A DNA stretch of 64,000 bases, taken from NCBI RefSeq assembly GCF_900111765.1, contig NZ_FOIB01000001.1:930001-994000 (forward strand), in the 5' to 3' direction. Source of the DNA: Myxococcus fulvus. GTDB taxonomy: Bacteria; Myxococcota; Myxococcia; Myxococcales; Myxococcaceae. Position 1 is the stretch's first letter. Each line of letters starts with the position of its first letter. Below are positions 10,585 through 19,091 of the stretch, one piece after another. The translations under genes were made by a program, and so were the position numbers. The notes under the pieces are model-generated. The model was not told the origin of the DNA. It ran no database searches and saw only the letters and a list, made by a program, of their open reading frames with translations.

Positions 10585-11841
10585 TCAGGCCAGCAGCGTC
10601 ACCTTCACGATTTCGGGCGGAGCGCCGACGCGCAGCGGTGGACCCCAGAAGCCCGTTCCGCGGCTGACATACAGGTGCTTGCCGTCCTCCTGGAAGTGTC
10701 CCGCGTCGTGCTCCCAGATGGCCGACACCGCGAGCGTGAAGGGGAAGAACTGTCCTCCATGCGTGTGTCCCGACAACTGCAATCCCATCCCCGCCTGCGC
10801 CGCCACCCGCCAGTTCGAGGGCTGATGCGCCAGCAACACCGCCGCCCGCTCCGGCTCACGCCCCTTCACCGCCGCCTCCAAATCATACCCACGCACGCCC
10901 GTATGCCCGCCGGACCAATCATCCACGCCCACCAAATCGAACGACGCCCCCGCATCGCCAATCCTCACATGCCGATTGCGCAGCACCTGGATGTCCATTC
11001 CCTCCAACGCCTGCGCCCACGCATCCTGGTCCCAGTAGTACTCGTGGTTCCCCGTCACGAAGTACGTCCCGTACCCCGCCCGGAGCTCCCGCAGCGCCGC
11101 CACCGCGGGCCCCAATGACGCCACCTTCCCGTCCACCAGGTCCCCCGTGATGGCCACCAGGTCCGGACGCAAGTCATTGCACCGCGCCACCAGCTCATCC
11201 ATGAACCGCCGCTGGATGACCGGCCCCACGTGGATGTCACTCAGGTGGACGATGGTGAACCCATCCAACGCCTTCGGTAGCCCCGGCAACCTCACCGCCA
11301 CCTCGTTCACCACCGGCGGATGGAACGCACGCCACGCCCCGTAACCCGTCAGCCCTCCCGACGCGAGCAACGCCCCGCCCGCCGTGGCCCGCGCCAGGAA
11401 TCGCCGCCGCTCCACGTTCACCTCGGCGGGCGCCACCTCCACCTCCAACCCACTCCCCGCGCCCTCCACCACGGCCATCAACCCGCCCGCCACAGCGTCT
11501 CCGGTGCGCTCCTTCGACACGCGCGAGCCCGTCAGTCGTCGCCCCAGCGCCCGCGCACCGCCGATGCTCCACAGCGCGAGCAGCAGGTACAGCGCCGCGC
11601 CCATCCACATCCACACGCCCGTGGCCACCGCGAACAACGCGTCCATCGGCAAGAAGCGCGTCACGGACCAGGACAGCACCAACAACGTGCCCAGCACCGT
11701 CAGCACCCCCATCCCCACCCGCCGCCACCGCGCGTCCTCCAGCGTGTCCGCGAACAGGCGCCGATACAGGTAGATGTGGACGGCCACGGTGATGAGCCCC
11801 GTGAGCACCGCGAAGACGATGAAGCGCGCCGGTGAATCCAT
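10585..11841 (-). CDS. Membrane metallophosphoesterase (YkuE/YaeI-like)
   Basis: 418 residues. The start at 11841 (MDSPARFIVFAVL) was chosen because it opens directly into the first membrane segment; the longer frame upstream to 12030 has no membrane or domain character. About four TM helices lie in residues 1-115, followed by a linker with a possible fifth near residues 150-170. The calcineurin-like phosphoesterase domain then shows all dimetal motifs: HLSDIHVG, ITGDLVDG, TGNHEYY, LLAHQPS and SGHTHGGQ. The nearest family, YkuE/YaeI, cleaves phospholipid phosphodiester groups such as lipid A precursors at the membrane; that substrate is only an inference here. It is divergent from the RCC1 gene. 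Confidence 0.88.
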   Translation of the reverse strand: MDSPARFIVFAVLTGLITVAVHIYLYRRLFADTLEDARWRRVGMGVLTVLGTLLVLSWSVTRFLPMDALFAVATGVWMWMGAALYLLLALWSIGGARALGRRLTGSRVSKERTGDAVAGGLMAVVEGAGSGLEVEVAPAEVNVERRRFLARATAGGALLASGGLTGYGAWRAFHPPVVNEVAVRLPGLPKALDGFTIVHLSDIHVGPVIQRRFMDELVARCNDLRPDLVAITGDLVDGKVASLGPAVAALRELRAGYGTYFVTGNHEYYWDQDAWAQALEGMDIQVLRNRHVRIGDAGASFDLVGVDDWSGGHTGVRGYDLEAAVKGREPERAAVLLAHQPSNWRVAAQAGMGLQLSGHTHGGQFFPFTLAVSAIWEHDAGHFQEDGKHLYVSRGTGFWGPPLRVGAPPEIVKVTLLA

Positions 11842-12080
11842 GTCCCCCAATACTCCCCCGAGCCCGACGCGCCGCAAGGCGCTCCTCCGTGAAGAAACGT
11901 GAATCACCCCGCGTGTGCGCCAAGGCCCGCCTGCCCTCCTGGGAGGCACCAGGGTCCCTCCTGACGCGGGCCGATGACGCGACGTCACGTGCATGCCCGG
12001 GCGAGCAAGCTCACGCTCCGTGCTTCTCATTCCCCAAGGACACGATGTATGGACGGCCGCTTCTCACTGGAGGCTGAGTG

Positions 12081-15000
12081 ATGCGGATGGACAACCTGAG
12101 GGTGGGCGCGGGTCTCCCACTGTTCCTGGTGCTGGGCCTGCTGCTCGCCACGGGATGTGACGGAACACCCTCTCCCGAGGCCTTCCCCGAAGCGCGGACC
12201 TCCCGCTCCCAGGCCCTGGAGGCCGCGTCGTCCCGAGTCGCCGCCGGTGGCCAGCACTCGCTCTACGTCACCCCGCTCGGCGCCGTGTGGGCCTGGGGTG
12301 GCAACGCGTCCGGACAGCTCGGCTCCGGCAGCATGTCCTTCCAGCGCGTCGTCGCCCGACAGGTGCCAGGACTGAAGGACGTCCTCGCCGTCTCGGCCGG
12401 CAACCTCCACTCGCTCGCGCTGCGCTCCGACCGCACCGTGTGGTCCTGGGGCGGCAACACCTCCGGGCAGCTCGGCGACGGCACCCTCATCGACCGCGCC
12501 ACGCCTCGTCCGGTGCCCGGCCTCTCCGAGGTGGTGTCGGTGGCCACCGGCGAGTTCCACTCCCTCGCGCTGCGCTCGGACGGCACCGTGTGGGCGTGGG
12601 GCAGCAACTTCTACGGGCAGCTCGGCCGAGGCCACACGCAGCAGGGACCCTCGCCCGCGCAGGTGGTGGGCCTGACGGACGTGGTGGCGCTCGCGGCGGG
12701 CTTCGACTTCTCCCTGGCCGTGCGCTCGGACGGCACCGTGTGGGCGTGGGGCGCGAACGCCTCCGGTCAGCTCGGCGACGGCACTACCACCCAGCGCCTG
12801 TTGCCCAAGCGGGTGCTCTCGCTCGACGGCGTCACCTCCGTGGCCGCGGGCCTCTATCACGCGCTCGCGCTGCGCAAGGACGGCACGGTGTGGGCCTGGG
12901 GCAGCAATGGCTCCGGGCAGCTCGGTGACGGGTCGTGGGCGGACCGCTCCACGCCGATGCAGGTGCTCGACGTGAAGTACGCCCGGTCCGTGAGCGCGCA
13001 GGAGGCCGGCTCGCTGGTGCTGCTCCAGGACGGCACCGTGGCCGCGTGGGGCCGCAACACGCAGGGGCAGCTCGGCGACGGCACCACCAACGACAGCAAC
13101 TTCCCGGTGAAGACGAAGGGCCTGGGCTCGGTGACGCAGCTGTCCGCGGGGGCCCAGCACGCGCTGGTGCTGCGCGCCGACGGCACGCTGTGGACGTGGG
13201 GCAGTGGCGCCTCCGGTCAGCTCGGCCATGGTGGCGCGGAGCGCCTGCTGTCACCCGAGGTCGTCACGCGCCTGTCCGGGGTCACCGCCGCCGCGTCCGG
13301 CAGCTTCCACTCCCTGGCCACGCTGTCGGATGGCTCGGTGTGGAGCTGGGGCCGCAACGCCAACGGGCAGCTCGGCGACGGCACCACCACCGAGCGCATC
13401 GCGCCGGTCCGCGTGACGAACCTCACCGCCATGGTCTCCGTCGCCGCGTCCGGGCATCACTCGCTCGCGCTGCGCTCGGATGGCACGGTGTGGAGCTGGG
13501 GCCGCAACGCCAACGGGCAGCTCGGAGACGGCTCGACGAGGGACCGCGCCATCCCCGCGCCCGTGTCGGGACTGCAGGGCGTGACGTCGCTGGCCGCGGG
13601 TGGCGGCCATGTGCTGGCGCTGCGCGCGGACGGCACCGTGTGGTCCTGGGGCTACAACGGCGTGGGACAGCTTGGCGATGGCACCACGAAGGACCGCCTC
13701 GCTCCGGCACAGGTGCCCGGTCTGTCCGGCATGGTGGCCGTGGCCGCGGGCACGTACTTCTCGCTGGCGCTGCGCTCGGACGGCACCGTGTGGGCGTGGG
13801 GTGACGGCTTCGAGGGGCAGCTCGGTGACGGCACCGGAGCCCAGCGCGTCGCGCCGGTGCAGGTGTTGGGGCTGACGCGGGTGGTGAAGCTCGCGGCGGG
13901 CGCGGCGCACGGATTGGCCGTACGTGATGACGGCACCGTGTGGGCCTGGGGCGACAACGCGGACGGGCAGCTCGGTGATGGCTCGTGGACGGACCGCTTC
14001 CGCCCGGTGCAGACGGCGGGGCTCACGGGCGTCGAGTCGGTGTCCGGCGGCCAGTACCACTCGATGGCGGTGATGAAGGACGGGACGCTGCGCTCCTGGG
14101 GTGCGAACACGTACGGCCAGCTCGGCGATGGCAGTGTCGCGTCGCGCGTGGTGCCCGGTGGCGTGCCCGGCATGTCCCAGGTGAAGGTGCTCGGCGCCAA
14201 CTACATGCACGTGCTCGCGGTGCGCCGCGATGGGCGGCTCCTGACGTGGGGCTACAACCGGTTCGGCCAGCTCGGCCTCGGCGCGGTGGGGTGGAGCGCG
14301 CAGCCCGTCCTGGTGCTCGGCCTGGGGCAGGGACGGCGTCTGTCGGCGGGCAGCGCGCACTCGATGCTGGTGCGCTCCGACGGTGGCGTGCTGGCGTGGG
14401 GACAGAACACGTCCGGACAGCTCGGCGATGGCACCACCACGCATCGCGCGGCGCCCATCCCCGTGCAGGGCTTGCCGTGCACGCGCTCGGTGGCGACGGG
14501 CGCGAAGCACTCCCTGGCGCTCGCGTGTGATGGCTCGGTGTGGGCGTGGGGCGCGAACGCGCGCGGACAGCTCGGCGACGGTTCGCTCAAGCCGCGGGTC
14601 ACGCCGGTCCCCGTCAGTGGCCTGGAGGGGGTGGTGGCGGTGGCCGCGGGCGGTGACGCGTCGATGGCATTGCGCGCGGATGGCTCTTTGTGGACGTGGG
14701 GCGCCAACGAGCGCGGGCAGCTGGGCGATGGCACCCGGCTGGACCGCTCCACGCCGGCGCCGCTGAAGAGCCCGTCGAACATCGCCTCGATGGTGATGGG
14801 CGCCGGGCATGCGCTCGCGGTGGGCACGGACGGTGTGGTGTGGGCGTGGGGGACGAATGACTGCGGGCAGCTCGGTGACGGGAGCACCGTGTCCAGCGCC
14901 ACGCCGATGCGGGTGAAGGGCCTGGAGGCGGCGACGGGCGTGAGCGCGGGGCTGTCCTACTCGCTGGCGGTGCTGAGTGACGGCACGGTGTGGGCGTGGG

Positions 15001-16436
15001 GCGCGAACACCAGCGGTCAGCTCGGCGACGGCACCAACGAGTCGCGCGGTACGCCGAAGCCCGTGCCGCTGCTCGCGGGCATCAAGGCGGTGGCCGCGGG
15101 TGCTCATCACGTGATGGCGCTGAGCCAGGATGGCACGGTGTGGGGCTGGGGTGACAACGGCTATGGGCAGTTGGGAGACGGCACGCACTTCCTGCGCTTC
15201 AAGCCGGTGGCGGTGGTGGAGCTGTCCAACGTGGCGGAGGTCGTCGCCGGTGAGCAGCACACGCTGGCGTTGCTGGGTGACGAGAGCGTGCGCTCCTGGG
15301 GCAGCCACGAGTACGGCCAGCTGGGTGAGGTGGAGTCGGGGCCTCGGACGCTGCCCGTGGACGTGAAGCTGCCGACGTCGAAGGACTTCGCGCCGGTGGT
15401 CACCGTGCGCGCCTGGAATCAGCACGCCGCGGCGGTGCTGGCCGATGGCTCCGTGCAGACGTGGGGCATCAACTCCCACGGGCAGCTCGGGGATGGCACC
15501 ACGGAGAGCCAGTCCATGCCCACCACGGTGGAGGGACTGACGAAGATGCGCGACGTCGCTCCGGGCGCGTGGCACACGCTGGCGCTGGCCGAGGACGGCA
15601 CGGTGTGGGCGTGGGGCAACAACGTCTTCGGACAGCTCGGCGATGGCACCACGACGAACCGCACGCGGCCGGTGCAGGTGCTCGGCCTTCTGAATGTCGT
15701 GGCCATCGCCGCGGGCAGCTACCACTCGCTCGCGGTGGACGCGGACGGCGCCGTGTGGAGCTGGGGCTACAACGTCTTCGGACAGCTCGGCGACGGCACG
15801 GCGGAGGCGCGCGCGTTGCCCACGCGCATGGTGGACATCGACGGCGCGGTGGCGGTGTCGGGCGGCGACCACCACACGCTGGTGCTGCGCGGCGACGGGA
15901 CGCTCTGGGCCTGCGGCCACAATGCCTACGGGCAGCTCGGCGAGGGGACGGCCACCAACCGGATGACCCCCATGAAGGTGATGGACCTGGAGGGCGTGAG
16001 CGCCGTGCAGGCGGGGGGCTACCACTCGCTGGCGCTGCGCTCCGACGGGACGGTGTGGTCCTGGGGCGACAACAGCCACGGACAGCTGGGCGATGGGAGT
16101 CTGTCGACGCGCATCTACCCGGAGCCCGTCCCGGGCCTCTCGGCGGTGAAGCGCCTGGGCGCGGGCGCCTACCACTCCTTCGCCGTGGGCGACGAGGTGT
16201 GGACGTGGGGACGCAACTCCCACGGTCAGCTCGGCACGGATGACTGCGACAACCGGCTGGAGGCGACGCCGGTGAAGGGGCTCGCCGGCGCGATGATGGT
16301 GTCGGGCGGCGGCGAGTTCTCCGTGGCCCTCGACATGGAGGGACAGGCGCGCAGCTGGGGCACGAACTTCCACGGCACGCTGGGCGTGGGGCTCCCCGGT
16401 CAGCGGGCCGTGCCGGGCGTCGTGTCCCTGCCCTGA
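12081..16436 (+). CDS. Giant RCC1-repeat lipoprotein
   Basis: 1451 residues. The ATG at 12081 follows GGAGG with 7-base spacing; a GTG at 12078 is in frame but too close to that site. A lipoprotein signal (LVLGLLLATGC) is followed by a protein made almost wholly of RCC1-type repeats of about 50 residues. I count 28 copies of the core W.WG.N..GQLGDG; the last has GTLG. RCC1 repeats form seven-bladed beta-propellers, so 28 repeats would fit four propellers in a row. Each repeat also carries LALRSDGTVW. It is expected on the cell surface or in the periplasm, perhaps for adhesion or protein binding. No enzymatic motif was seen. Confidence 0.92.
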   Translation: MRMDNLRVGAGLPLFLVLGLLLATGCDGTPSPEAFPEARTSRSQALEAASSRVAAGGQHSLYVTPLGAVWAWGGNASGQLGSGSMSFQRVVARQVPGLKDVLAVSAGNLHSLALRSDRTVWSWGGNTSGQLGDGTLIDRATPRPVPGLSEVVSVATGEFHSLALRSDGTVWAWGSNFYGQLGRGHTQQGPSPAQVVGLTDVVALAAGFDFSLAVRSDGTVWAWGANASGQLGDGTTTQRLLPKRVLSLDGVTSVAAGLYHALALRKDGTVWAWGSNGSGQLGDGSWADRSTPMQVLDVKYARSVSAQEAGSLVLLQDGTVAAWGRNTQGQLGDGTTNDSNFPVKTKGLGSVTQLSAGAQHALVLRADGTLWTWGSGASGQLGHGGAERLLSPEVVTRLSGVTAAASGSFHSLATLSDGSVWSWGRNANGQLGDGTTTERIAPVRVTNLTAMVSVAASGHHSLALRSDGTVWSWGRNANGQLGDGSTRDRAIPAPVSGLQGVTSLAAGGGHVLALRADGTVWSWGYNGVGQLGDGTTKDRLAPAQVPGLSGMVAVAAGTYFSLALRSDGTVWAWGDGFEGQLGDGTGAQRVAPVQVLGLTRVVKLAAGAAHGLAVRDDGTVWAWGDNADGQLGDGSWTDRFRPVQTAGLTGVESVSGGQYHSMAVMKDGTLRSWGANTYGQLGDGSVASRVVPGGVPGMSQVKVLGANYMHVLAVRRDGRLLTWGYNRFGQLGLGAVGWSAQPVLVLGLGQGRRLSAGSAHSMLVRSDGGVLAWGQNTSGQLGDGTTTHRAAPIPVQGLPCTRSVATGAKHSLALACDGSVWAWGANARGQLGDGSLKPRVTPVPVSGLEGVVAVAAGGDASMALRADGSLWTWGANERGQLGDGTRLDRSTPAPLKSPSNIASMVMGAGHALAVGTDGVVWAWGTNDCGQLGDGSTVSSATPMRVKGLEAATGVSAGLSYSLAVLSDGTVWAWGANTSGQLGDGTNESRGTPKPVPLLAGIKAVAAGAHHVMALSQDGTVWGWGDNGYGQLGDGTHFLRFKPVAVVELSNVAEVVAGEQHTLALLGDESVRSWGSHEYGQLGEVESGPRTLPVDVKLPTSKDFAPVVTVRAWNQHAAAVLADGSVQTWGINSHGQLGDGTTESQSMPTTVEGLTKMRDVAPGAWHTLALAEDGTVWAWGNNVFGQLGDGTTTNRTRPVQVLGLLNVVAIAAGSYHSLAVDADGAVWSWGYNVFGQLGDGTAEARALPTRMVDIDGAVAVSGGDHHTLVLRGDGTLWACGHNAYGQLGEGTATNRMTPMKVMDLEGVSAVQAGGYHSLALRSDGTVWSWGDNSHGQLGDGSLSTRIYPEPVPGLSAVKRLGAGAYHSFAVGDEVWTWGRNSHGQLGTDDCDNRLEATPVKGLAGAMMVSGGGEFSVALDMEGQARSWGTNFHGTLGVGLPGQRAVPGVVSLP

Positions 16437-16452
16437 GTCGGGCCCTCGTCGT

Positions 16453-16481
16453 CCGGAGCGGGTGTGGACCCACCGCTCCGG
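16453..16481. terminator. Bidirectional hairpin between the RCC1 gene and the retron operon
   Basis: A perfect 9-bp stem (CCGGAGCGG at 16453-16461 with CCGCTCCGG at 16473-16481) and an 11-base loop sit between the stops of the convergent genes ending at 16436 and 16498. Confidence 0.6.
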
Positions 16482-16497
16482 GCGCCGTGCCCGAAGC

Positions 16498-17472
16498 TCA
16501 GAACCGCAGCCCGGGGCCCAGTCGCTTGATGAGCGGAGCCAGCGCGTCCGGGTCCAGGCCGATGTCGAGCAGCTCCAGGCGGCGCAGCGACGGCAAGGCC
16601 TTGGGCGAGCGGAACGCCAGCGCGCCCTCCTCGCTCACCTCGTTGCGCGACAGCTCCAGGCGCTCCAGGCGGGGCAGTCCTTTGCTCTTCGAGAGCGCCA
16701 CCGCCGCGTCGTCGCTCAAGTCATTGCGGTTGAGCGCCAGCCACTGGAGCGCCTCCAGGCCCTTGGCGCGGGCGAGCGTCGCCACGCCTTCGTCGGACAG
16801 GCCGCTTCCGGACAGGTACAGCCGCTCCCAGGGGACGGTCGCCTTCGCGAGCACCGCCGCGCCCTCGTCCGACAGCGCGCTGCTGGAGAAGCTCACCGAG
16901 CGCAGCGCGGGCAACACCGGCTTCTCCGTGAGCGCGCGCAGGGACGCGTCCGTGGCGCCCGCGAGCACCAGTCCCGACAGTCGCTCCGTGCGAGGCGCGG
17001 ACACCAGGGCCCGGACCGCGGCGTCGACCCCCGAGCCCGTCAGCCGGAGCCAGCGCACCTGGGAGAACCAGGGCTGCTCGGCGGCGAGCCTCAGGCCCAC
17101 ACCGTCCCGGACCGCCACGCACAGCCGCGACACCGGCTCCCGCGCGAACAGCGCGTGTCCGTGCTCGGCGAGCTTGTCCTCGGCGAGGTTCAGCTCCTCG
17201 ATGAAGCCCCGGTGGTAGGTGGGCTCGTGCACGCGCGCGTCGCGCAGGGGCTTGAGCCAGGCCACGCCATGCTCGTCGAGCAGCGCGCGCTGGCGCAACT
17301 GGAGCGACCTGCGTCGGGCCGGGTCCATGCGTCCGGGCAGCGCGAGCTGCACGCGGATGAACTCGGCGCGCGCGGGGTCCACTGCTTGAAGCGCATCCGC
17401 GCAAGCGAGCCTCACCGCGTCGTCGTCGGGCGCCTGCACCATCTTCGCCAGCAGCGTGTCGAAGTCGCTCAT
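16498..17472 (-). CDS. TIGR02996 / leucine-rich-repeat protein coupled to the retron RT
   Basis: 324 residues. The start at 17472 overlaps the stop of the reverse transcriptase gene in ATGA, so translation is probably coupled. The N-terminus is a TIGR02996 repeat-companion domain (LLAKMVQAPDDDAVRLACAD, then ARAEFIRVQLAL). The rest (from about residue 110) is a leucine-rich repeat array of the ribonuclease-inhibitor type, with units such as LYLSGSGLSDEGVATLAR and LALNRNDLSDDAAVALSK. No signal peptide or membrane segment is seen, so it is cytoplasmic. Retrons commonly carry a toxin or effector gene next to the RT. This gene holds that position, but no enzymatic motif is visible and its role is unproven. 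Confidence 0.82.
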   Translation of the reverse strand: MSDFDTLLAKMVQAPDDDAVRLACADALQAVDPARAEFIRVQLALPGRMDPARRRSLQLRQRALLDEHGVAWLKPLRDARVHEPTYHRGFIEELNLAEDKLAEHGHALFAREPVSRLCVAVRDGVGLRLAAEQPWFSQVRWLRLTGSGVDAAVRALVSAPRTERLSGLVLAGATDASLRALTEKPVLPALRSVSFSSSALSDEGAAVLAKATVPWERLYLSGSGLSDEGVATLARAKGLEALQWLALNRNDLSDDAAVALSKSKGLPRLERLELSRNEVSEEGALAFRSPKALPSLRRLELLDIGLDPDALAPLIKRLGPGLRF

Positions 17473-18881
17473 CGTCCCAGCAGCTCCTTCACCTCGGCCT
17501 GCCACCGCGTGCCCAGCTCCGGGTGCACCATGCGCACGTACGCGGCATAGCCCTCCAGATACGCCGGGAAGTCCGGACGGCCTCGCGCCTGCGACTCCAC
17601 GCCGTGCTTGCGGCAGTTGGCGAGGATGGCCTTGAAGCGGCGGCGCTCCTCGCGGGGAATGGCCACGCGCTGGTTGACGGTGAGCCCCGTCACCCGCTGG
17701 CGTCCCGCCTGTCGCATGACGCGACGCTTGGGGGCGTTCTCCGTGAAGCCCTCCTGCTGGAGGATGGCGTTCACCCACCAGAAGAAGCGGCCCAGCTTCT
17801 CCGGCGGCTTCGCGAAGGAGAAGGAGAGGTCGTCCGCGTAGCGCGTGTACGCGGCGCCGGCCTTTGTCGCCAGCGCGTGCAGGCGCGCGTCCATGCGGCG
17901 ACAGACGAGGTTGGCGATGGCGGGCGAGGTCGGCGCGCCCTGCGGCAGCACGCCGGGCCACACCACGGTGCCATCGGGCAGCCTGGGGCGCCAGGTGGTG
18001 AGCCCCGCGAGGGTGGAGGCCACCTCGTCGTTGTAGCCGTACGCCTCGAAGAGGCCCTTCACGCGCCGGTAGTGCACGGTGGGAAAGAAGTCCTCCAGGT
18101 CCACGCGCACCACGACGTTCGCGCCCACGTGGGCGTTCGCGTTCGTCACCGTGGAGCGACCCGGCACGAAGCCGTGCACGGCGTCATGCGTGGGCAGGTG
18201 CGCCAGCAGCCCTTCGAGCAGGGCGCGCTGCGCGGACTTGAGCTTCTCGCGAGGCGCGCAGATGCGGCGCACGCCACCGGAGCGCTTGGGGGCCTCGAAC
18301 TCCACGTAGCCGGAGCCAGGGCCGGAGCCGGGACGCATCAGTGCTTCCAGCTCCGCGTCCTCCACGCCCACGAGGCGTGCCACGTCCTGTCGGCTCTCGA
18401 GCTTCGGCAGGGTGGGGAGGTCGGGCTTGCGCTTCACCTTGCCGCGCCAGCGGGGATAGAGGCCGTAGAACCAGCCGGTGGGGTTCCAGCCGCCCAGGGC
18501 CATGGGGCGCGGACGCCGGGGGGGCTCGATGCGCGTGTCGGGCAGCGACACGTCCGCGATGCCCAGCTTGCGCACGGCGGCGCGCGCGGCGGAGGCCACG
18601 CGGGTGTCGGCGTCCTTCACCCGGCGACGCAGGTGCCCGGCGGCGACGAGGCGCGGGAAGAGCAGGGGGATGAGGCGCACGGCCTCCAGGCGCTCGCGCG
18701 GGTCCTGACTGTTGAGCCGACGGGAGACCACCTGGCTCCAGTGGCGGCTGACGTAGAAGCGGGCGACCTCGTACTCGGCGAGACCCTGGTGGCGCTCAAG
18801 CAGTCCGGTGATTCGGCTGAAGTTCCCCTCGGGGTCCTCCATCAACGGCTTGAGCTCGAGGAGGAGTGAGACCAGGTCCAT
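17469..18881 (-). CDS. Retron-type reverse transcriptase
   Basis: 470 residues. The start at 18881 has GGAG 8 bases upstream. The RT domain spans about residues 190-410: VDLEDFFP with the first catalytic Asp at 261, QGAPTSP, and YADD at 348-351. It also shows the two marks that separate retron RTs from group II intron RTs: region X NAxxH (NANAH, 247-251) and region Y VTG (397-399). The sequence around HGFVPGRSTVTNANAH closely resembles the M. xanthus Mx162 RT as I recall it. Residues 1-110 are helical with a HEAT-like stretch (DTRVASAARAAVRKLG). It should prime on its own RNA (msr-msd at 18915-19069) to make branched msDNA. The downstream LRR gene overlaps it by ATGA. Confidence 0.93.
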   Translation of the reverse strand: MDLVSLLLELKPLMEDPEGNFSRITGLLERHQGLAEYEVARFYVSRHWSQVVSRRLNSQDPRERLEAVRLIPLLFPRLVAAGHLRRRVKDADTRVASAARAAVRKLGIADVSLPDTRIEPPRRPRPMALGGWNPTGWFYGLYPRWRGKVKRKPDLPTLPKLESRQDVARLVGVEDAELEALMRPGSGPGSGYVEFEAPKRSGGVRRICAPREKLKSAQRALLEGLLAHLPTHDAVHGFVPGRSTVTNANAHVGANVVVRVDLEDFFPTVHYRRVKGLFEAYGYNDEVASTLAGLTTWRPRLPDGTVVWPGVLPQGAPTSPAIANLVCRRMDARLHALATKAGAAYTRYADDLSFSFAKPPEKLGRFFWWVNAILQQEGFTENAPKRRVMRQAGRQRVTGLTVNQRVAIPREERRRFKAILANCRKHGVESQARGRPDFPAYLEGYAAYVRMVHPELGTRWQAEVKELLGR

Positions 18882-18914
18882 TCACGTGCTCCGGGACCAC
18901 CGATGAGACTGCGA

Positions 18915-19069
18915 GCTCCTGGGGACGCCGCCACCTGCACGGCAGAGGCGGACGAGGTCGGGGAAGCCCGCCAGGCGGACCTCGTACCGCGTCGTCCTTC
19001 ACTGGGTGTCATGGGCAGCCGCGACGTGACATCGCGGACGGAAGGCTGGCTGCACGCGACCCCAGGAGC
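18915..19069 (-). ncRNA. Retron msr-msd RNA
   Basis: The 210-base gap between the upstream gene's stop (19092) and the RT start (18881) has retron architecture. Inverted repeats a1 (19056-19069) and a2 (18915-18928) pair over 14 bases with one mismatch (plus-strand GCGACCCCAGGAGC and GCTCCTGGGGACGC). Just inside a1 is an msr stem-loop, a 6-bp CCGCGA/TCGCGG stem with a 7-base loop (19019-19037). Next is a long msd hairpin (18948-18990) with a 12-bp stem, GCGG plus ACGAGGTC against GACCTCGT plus CCGC, with one bulged base. The branching G should lie just after a1. The promoter is not visible in the 22 bases upstream, so the RNA may be read from within or through the preceding gene. Confidence 0.75.
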
Positions 19070-19091
19070 GGAGCGAAGCTGACCACATCCT

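Noticed and set aside
13251..16373. A 1040-codon minus-strand frame opposite the RCC1 gene
   Set aside because: Its periodicity simply mirrors the RCC1 repeats of the plus strand, and it has no start site or recognisable domain.
12200..16400. Regularly spaced near-identical DNA blocks that might be taken for a CRISPR-like or satellite array
   Set aside because: The period of about 150 bases encodes RCC1 repeats in one open frame; there are no unique spacers and no cas genes.
16498..17961. A longer form of the LRR protein starting at 17961
   Set aside because: The extra 163 codons overlap the RT domain in another frame and show no domain. The ATG at 17472 in ATGA overlap gives the TIGR02996 start.
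18915..19069. The inverted repeats upstream of the RT as a simple terminator of the HEAT/AKR gene
   Set aside because: The pairing arms are about 127 bases apart and enclose two further ordered hairpins immediately before a retron RT, which fits msr-msd far better.
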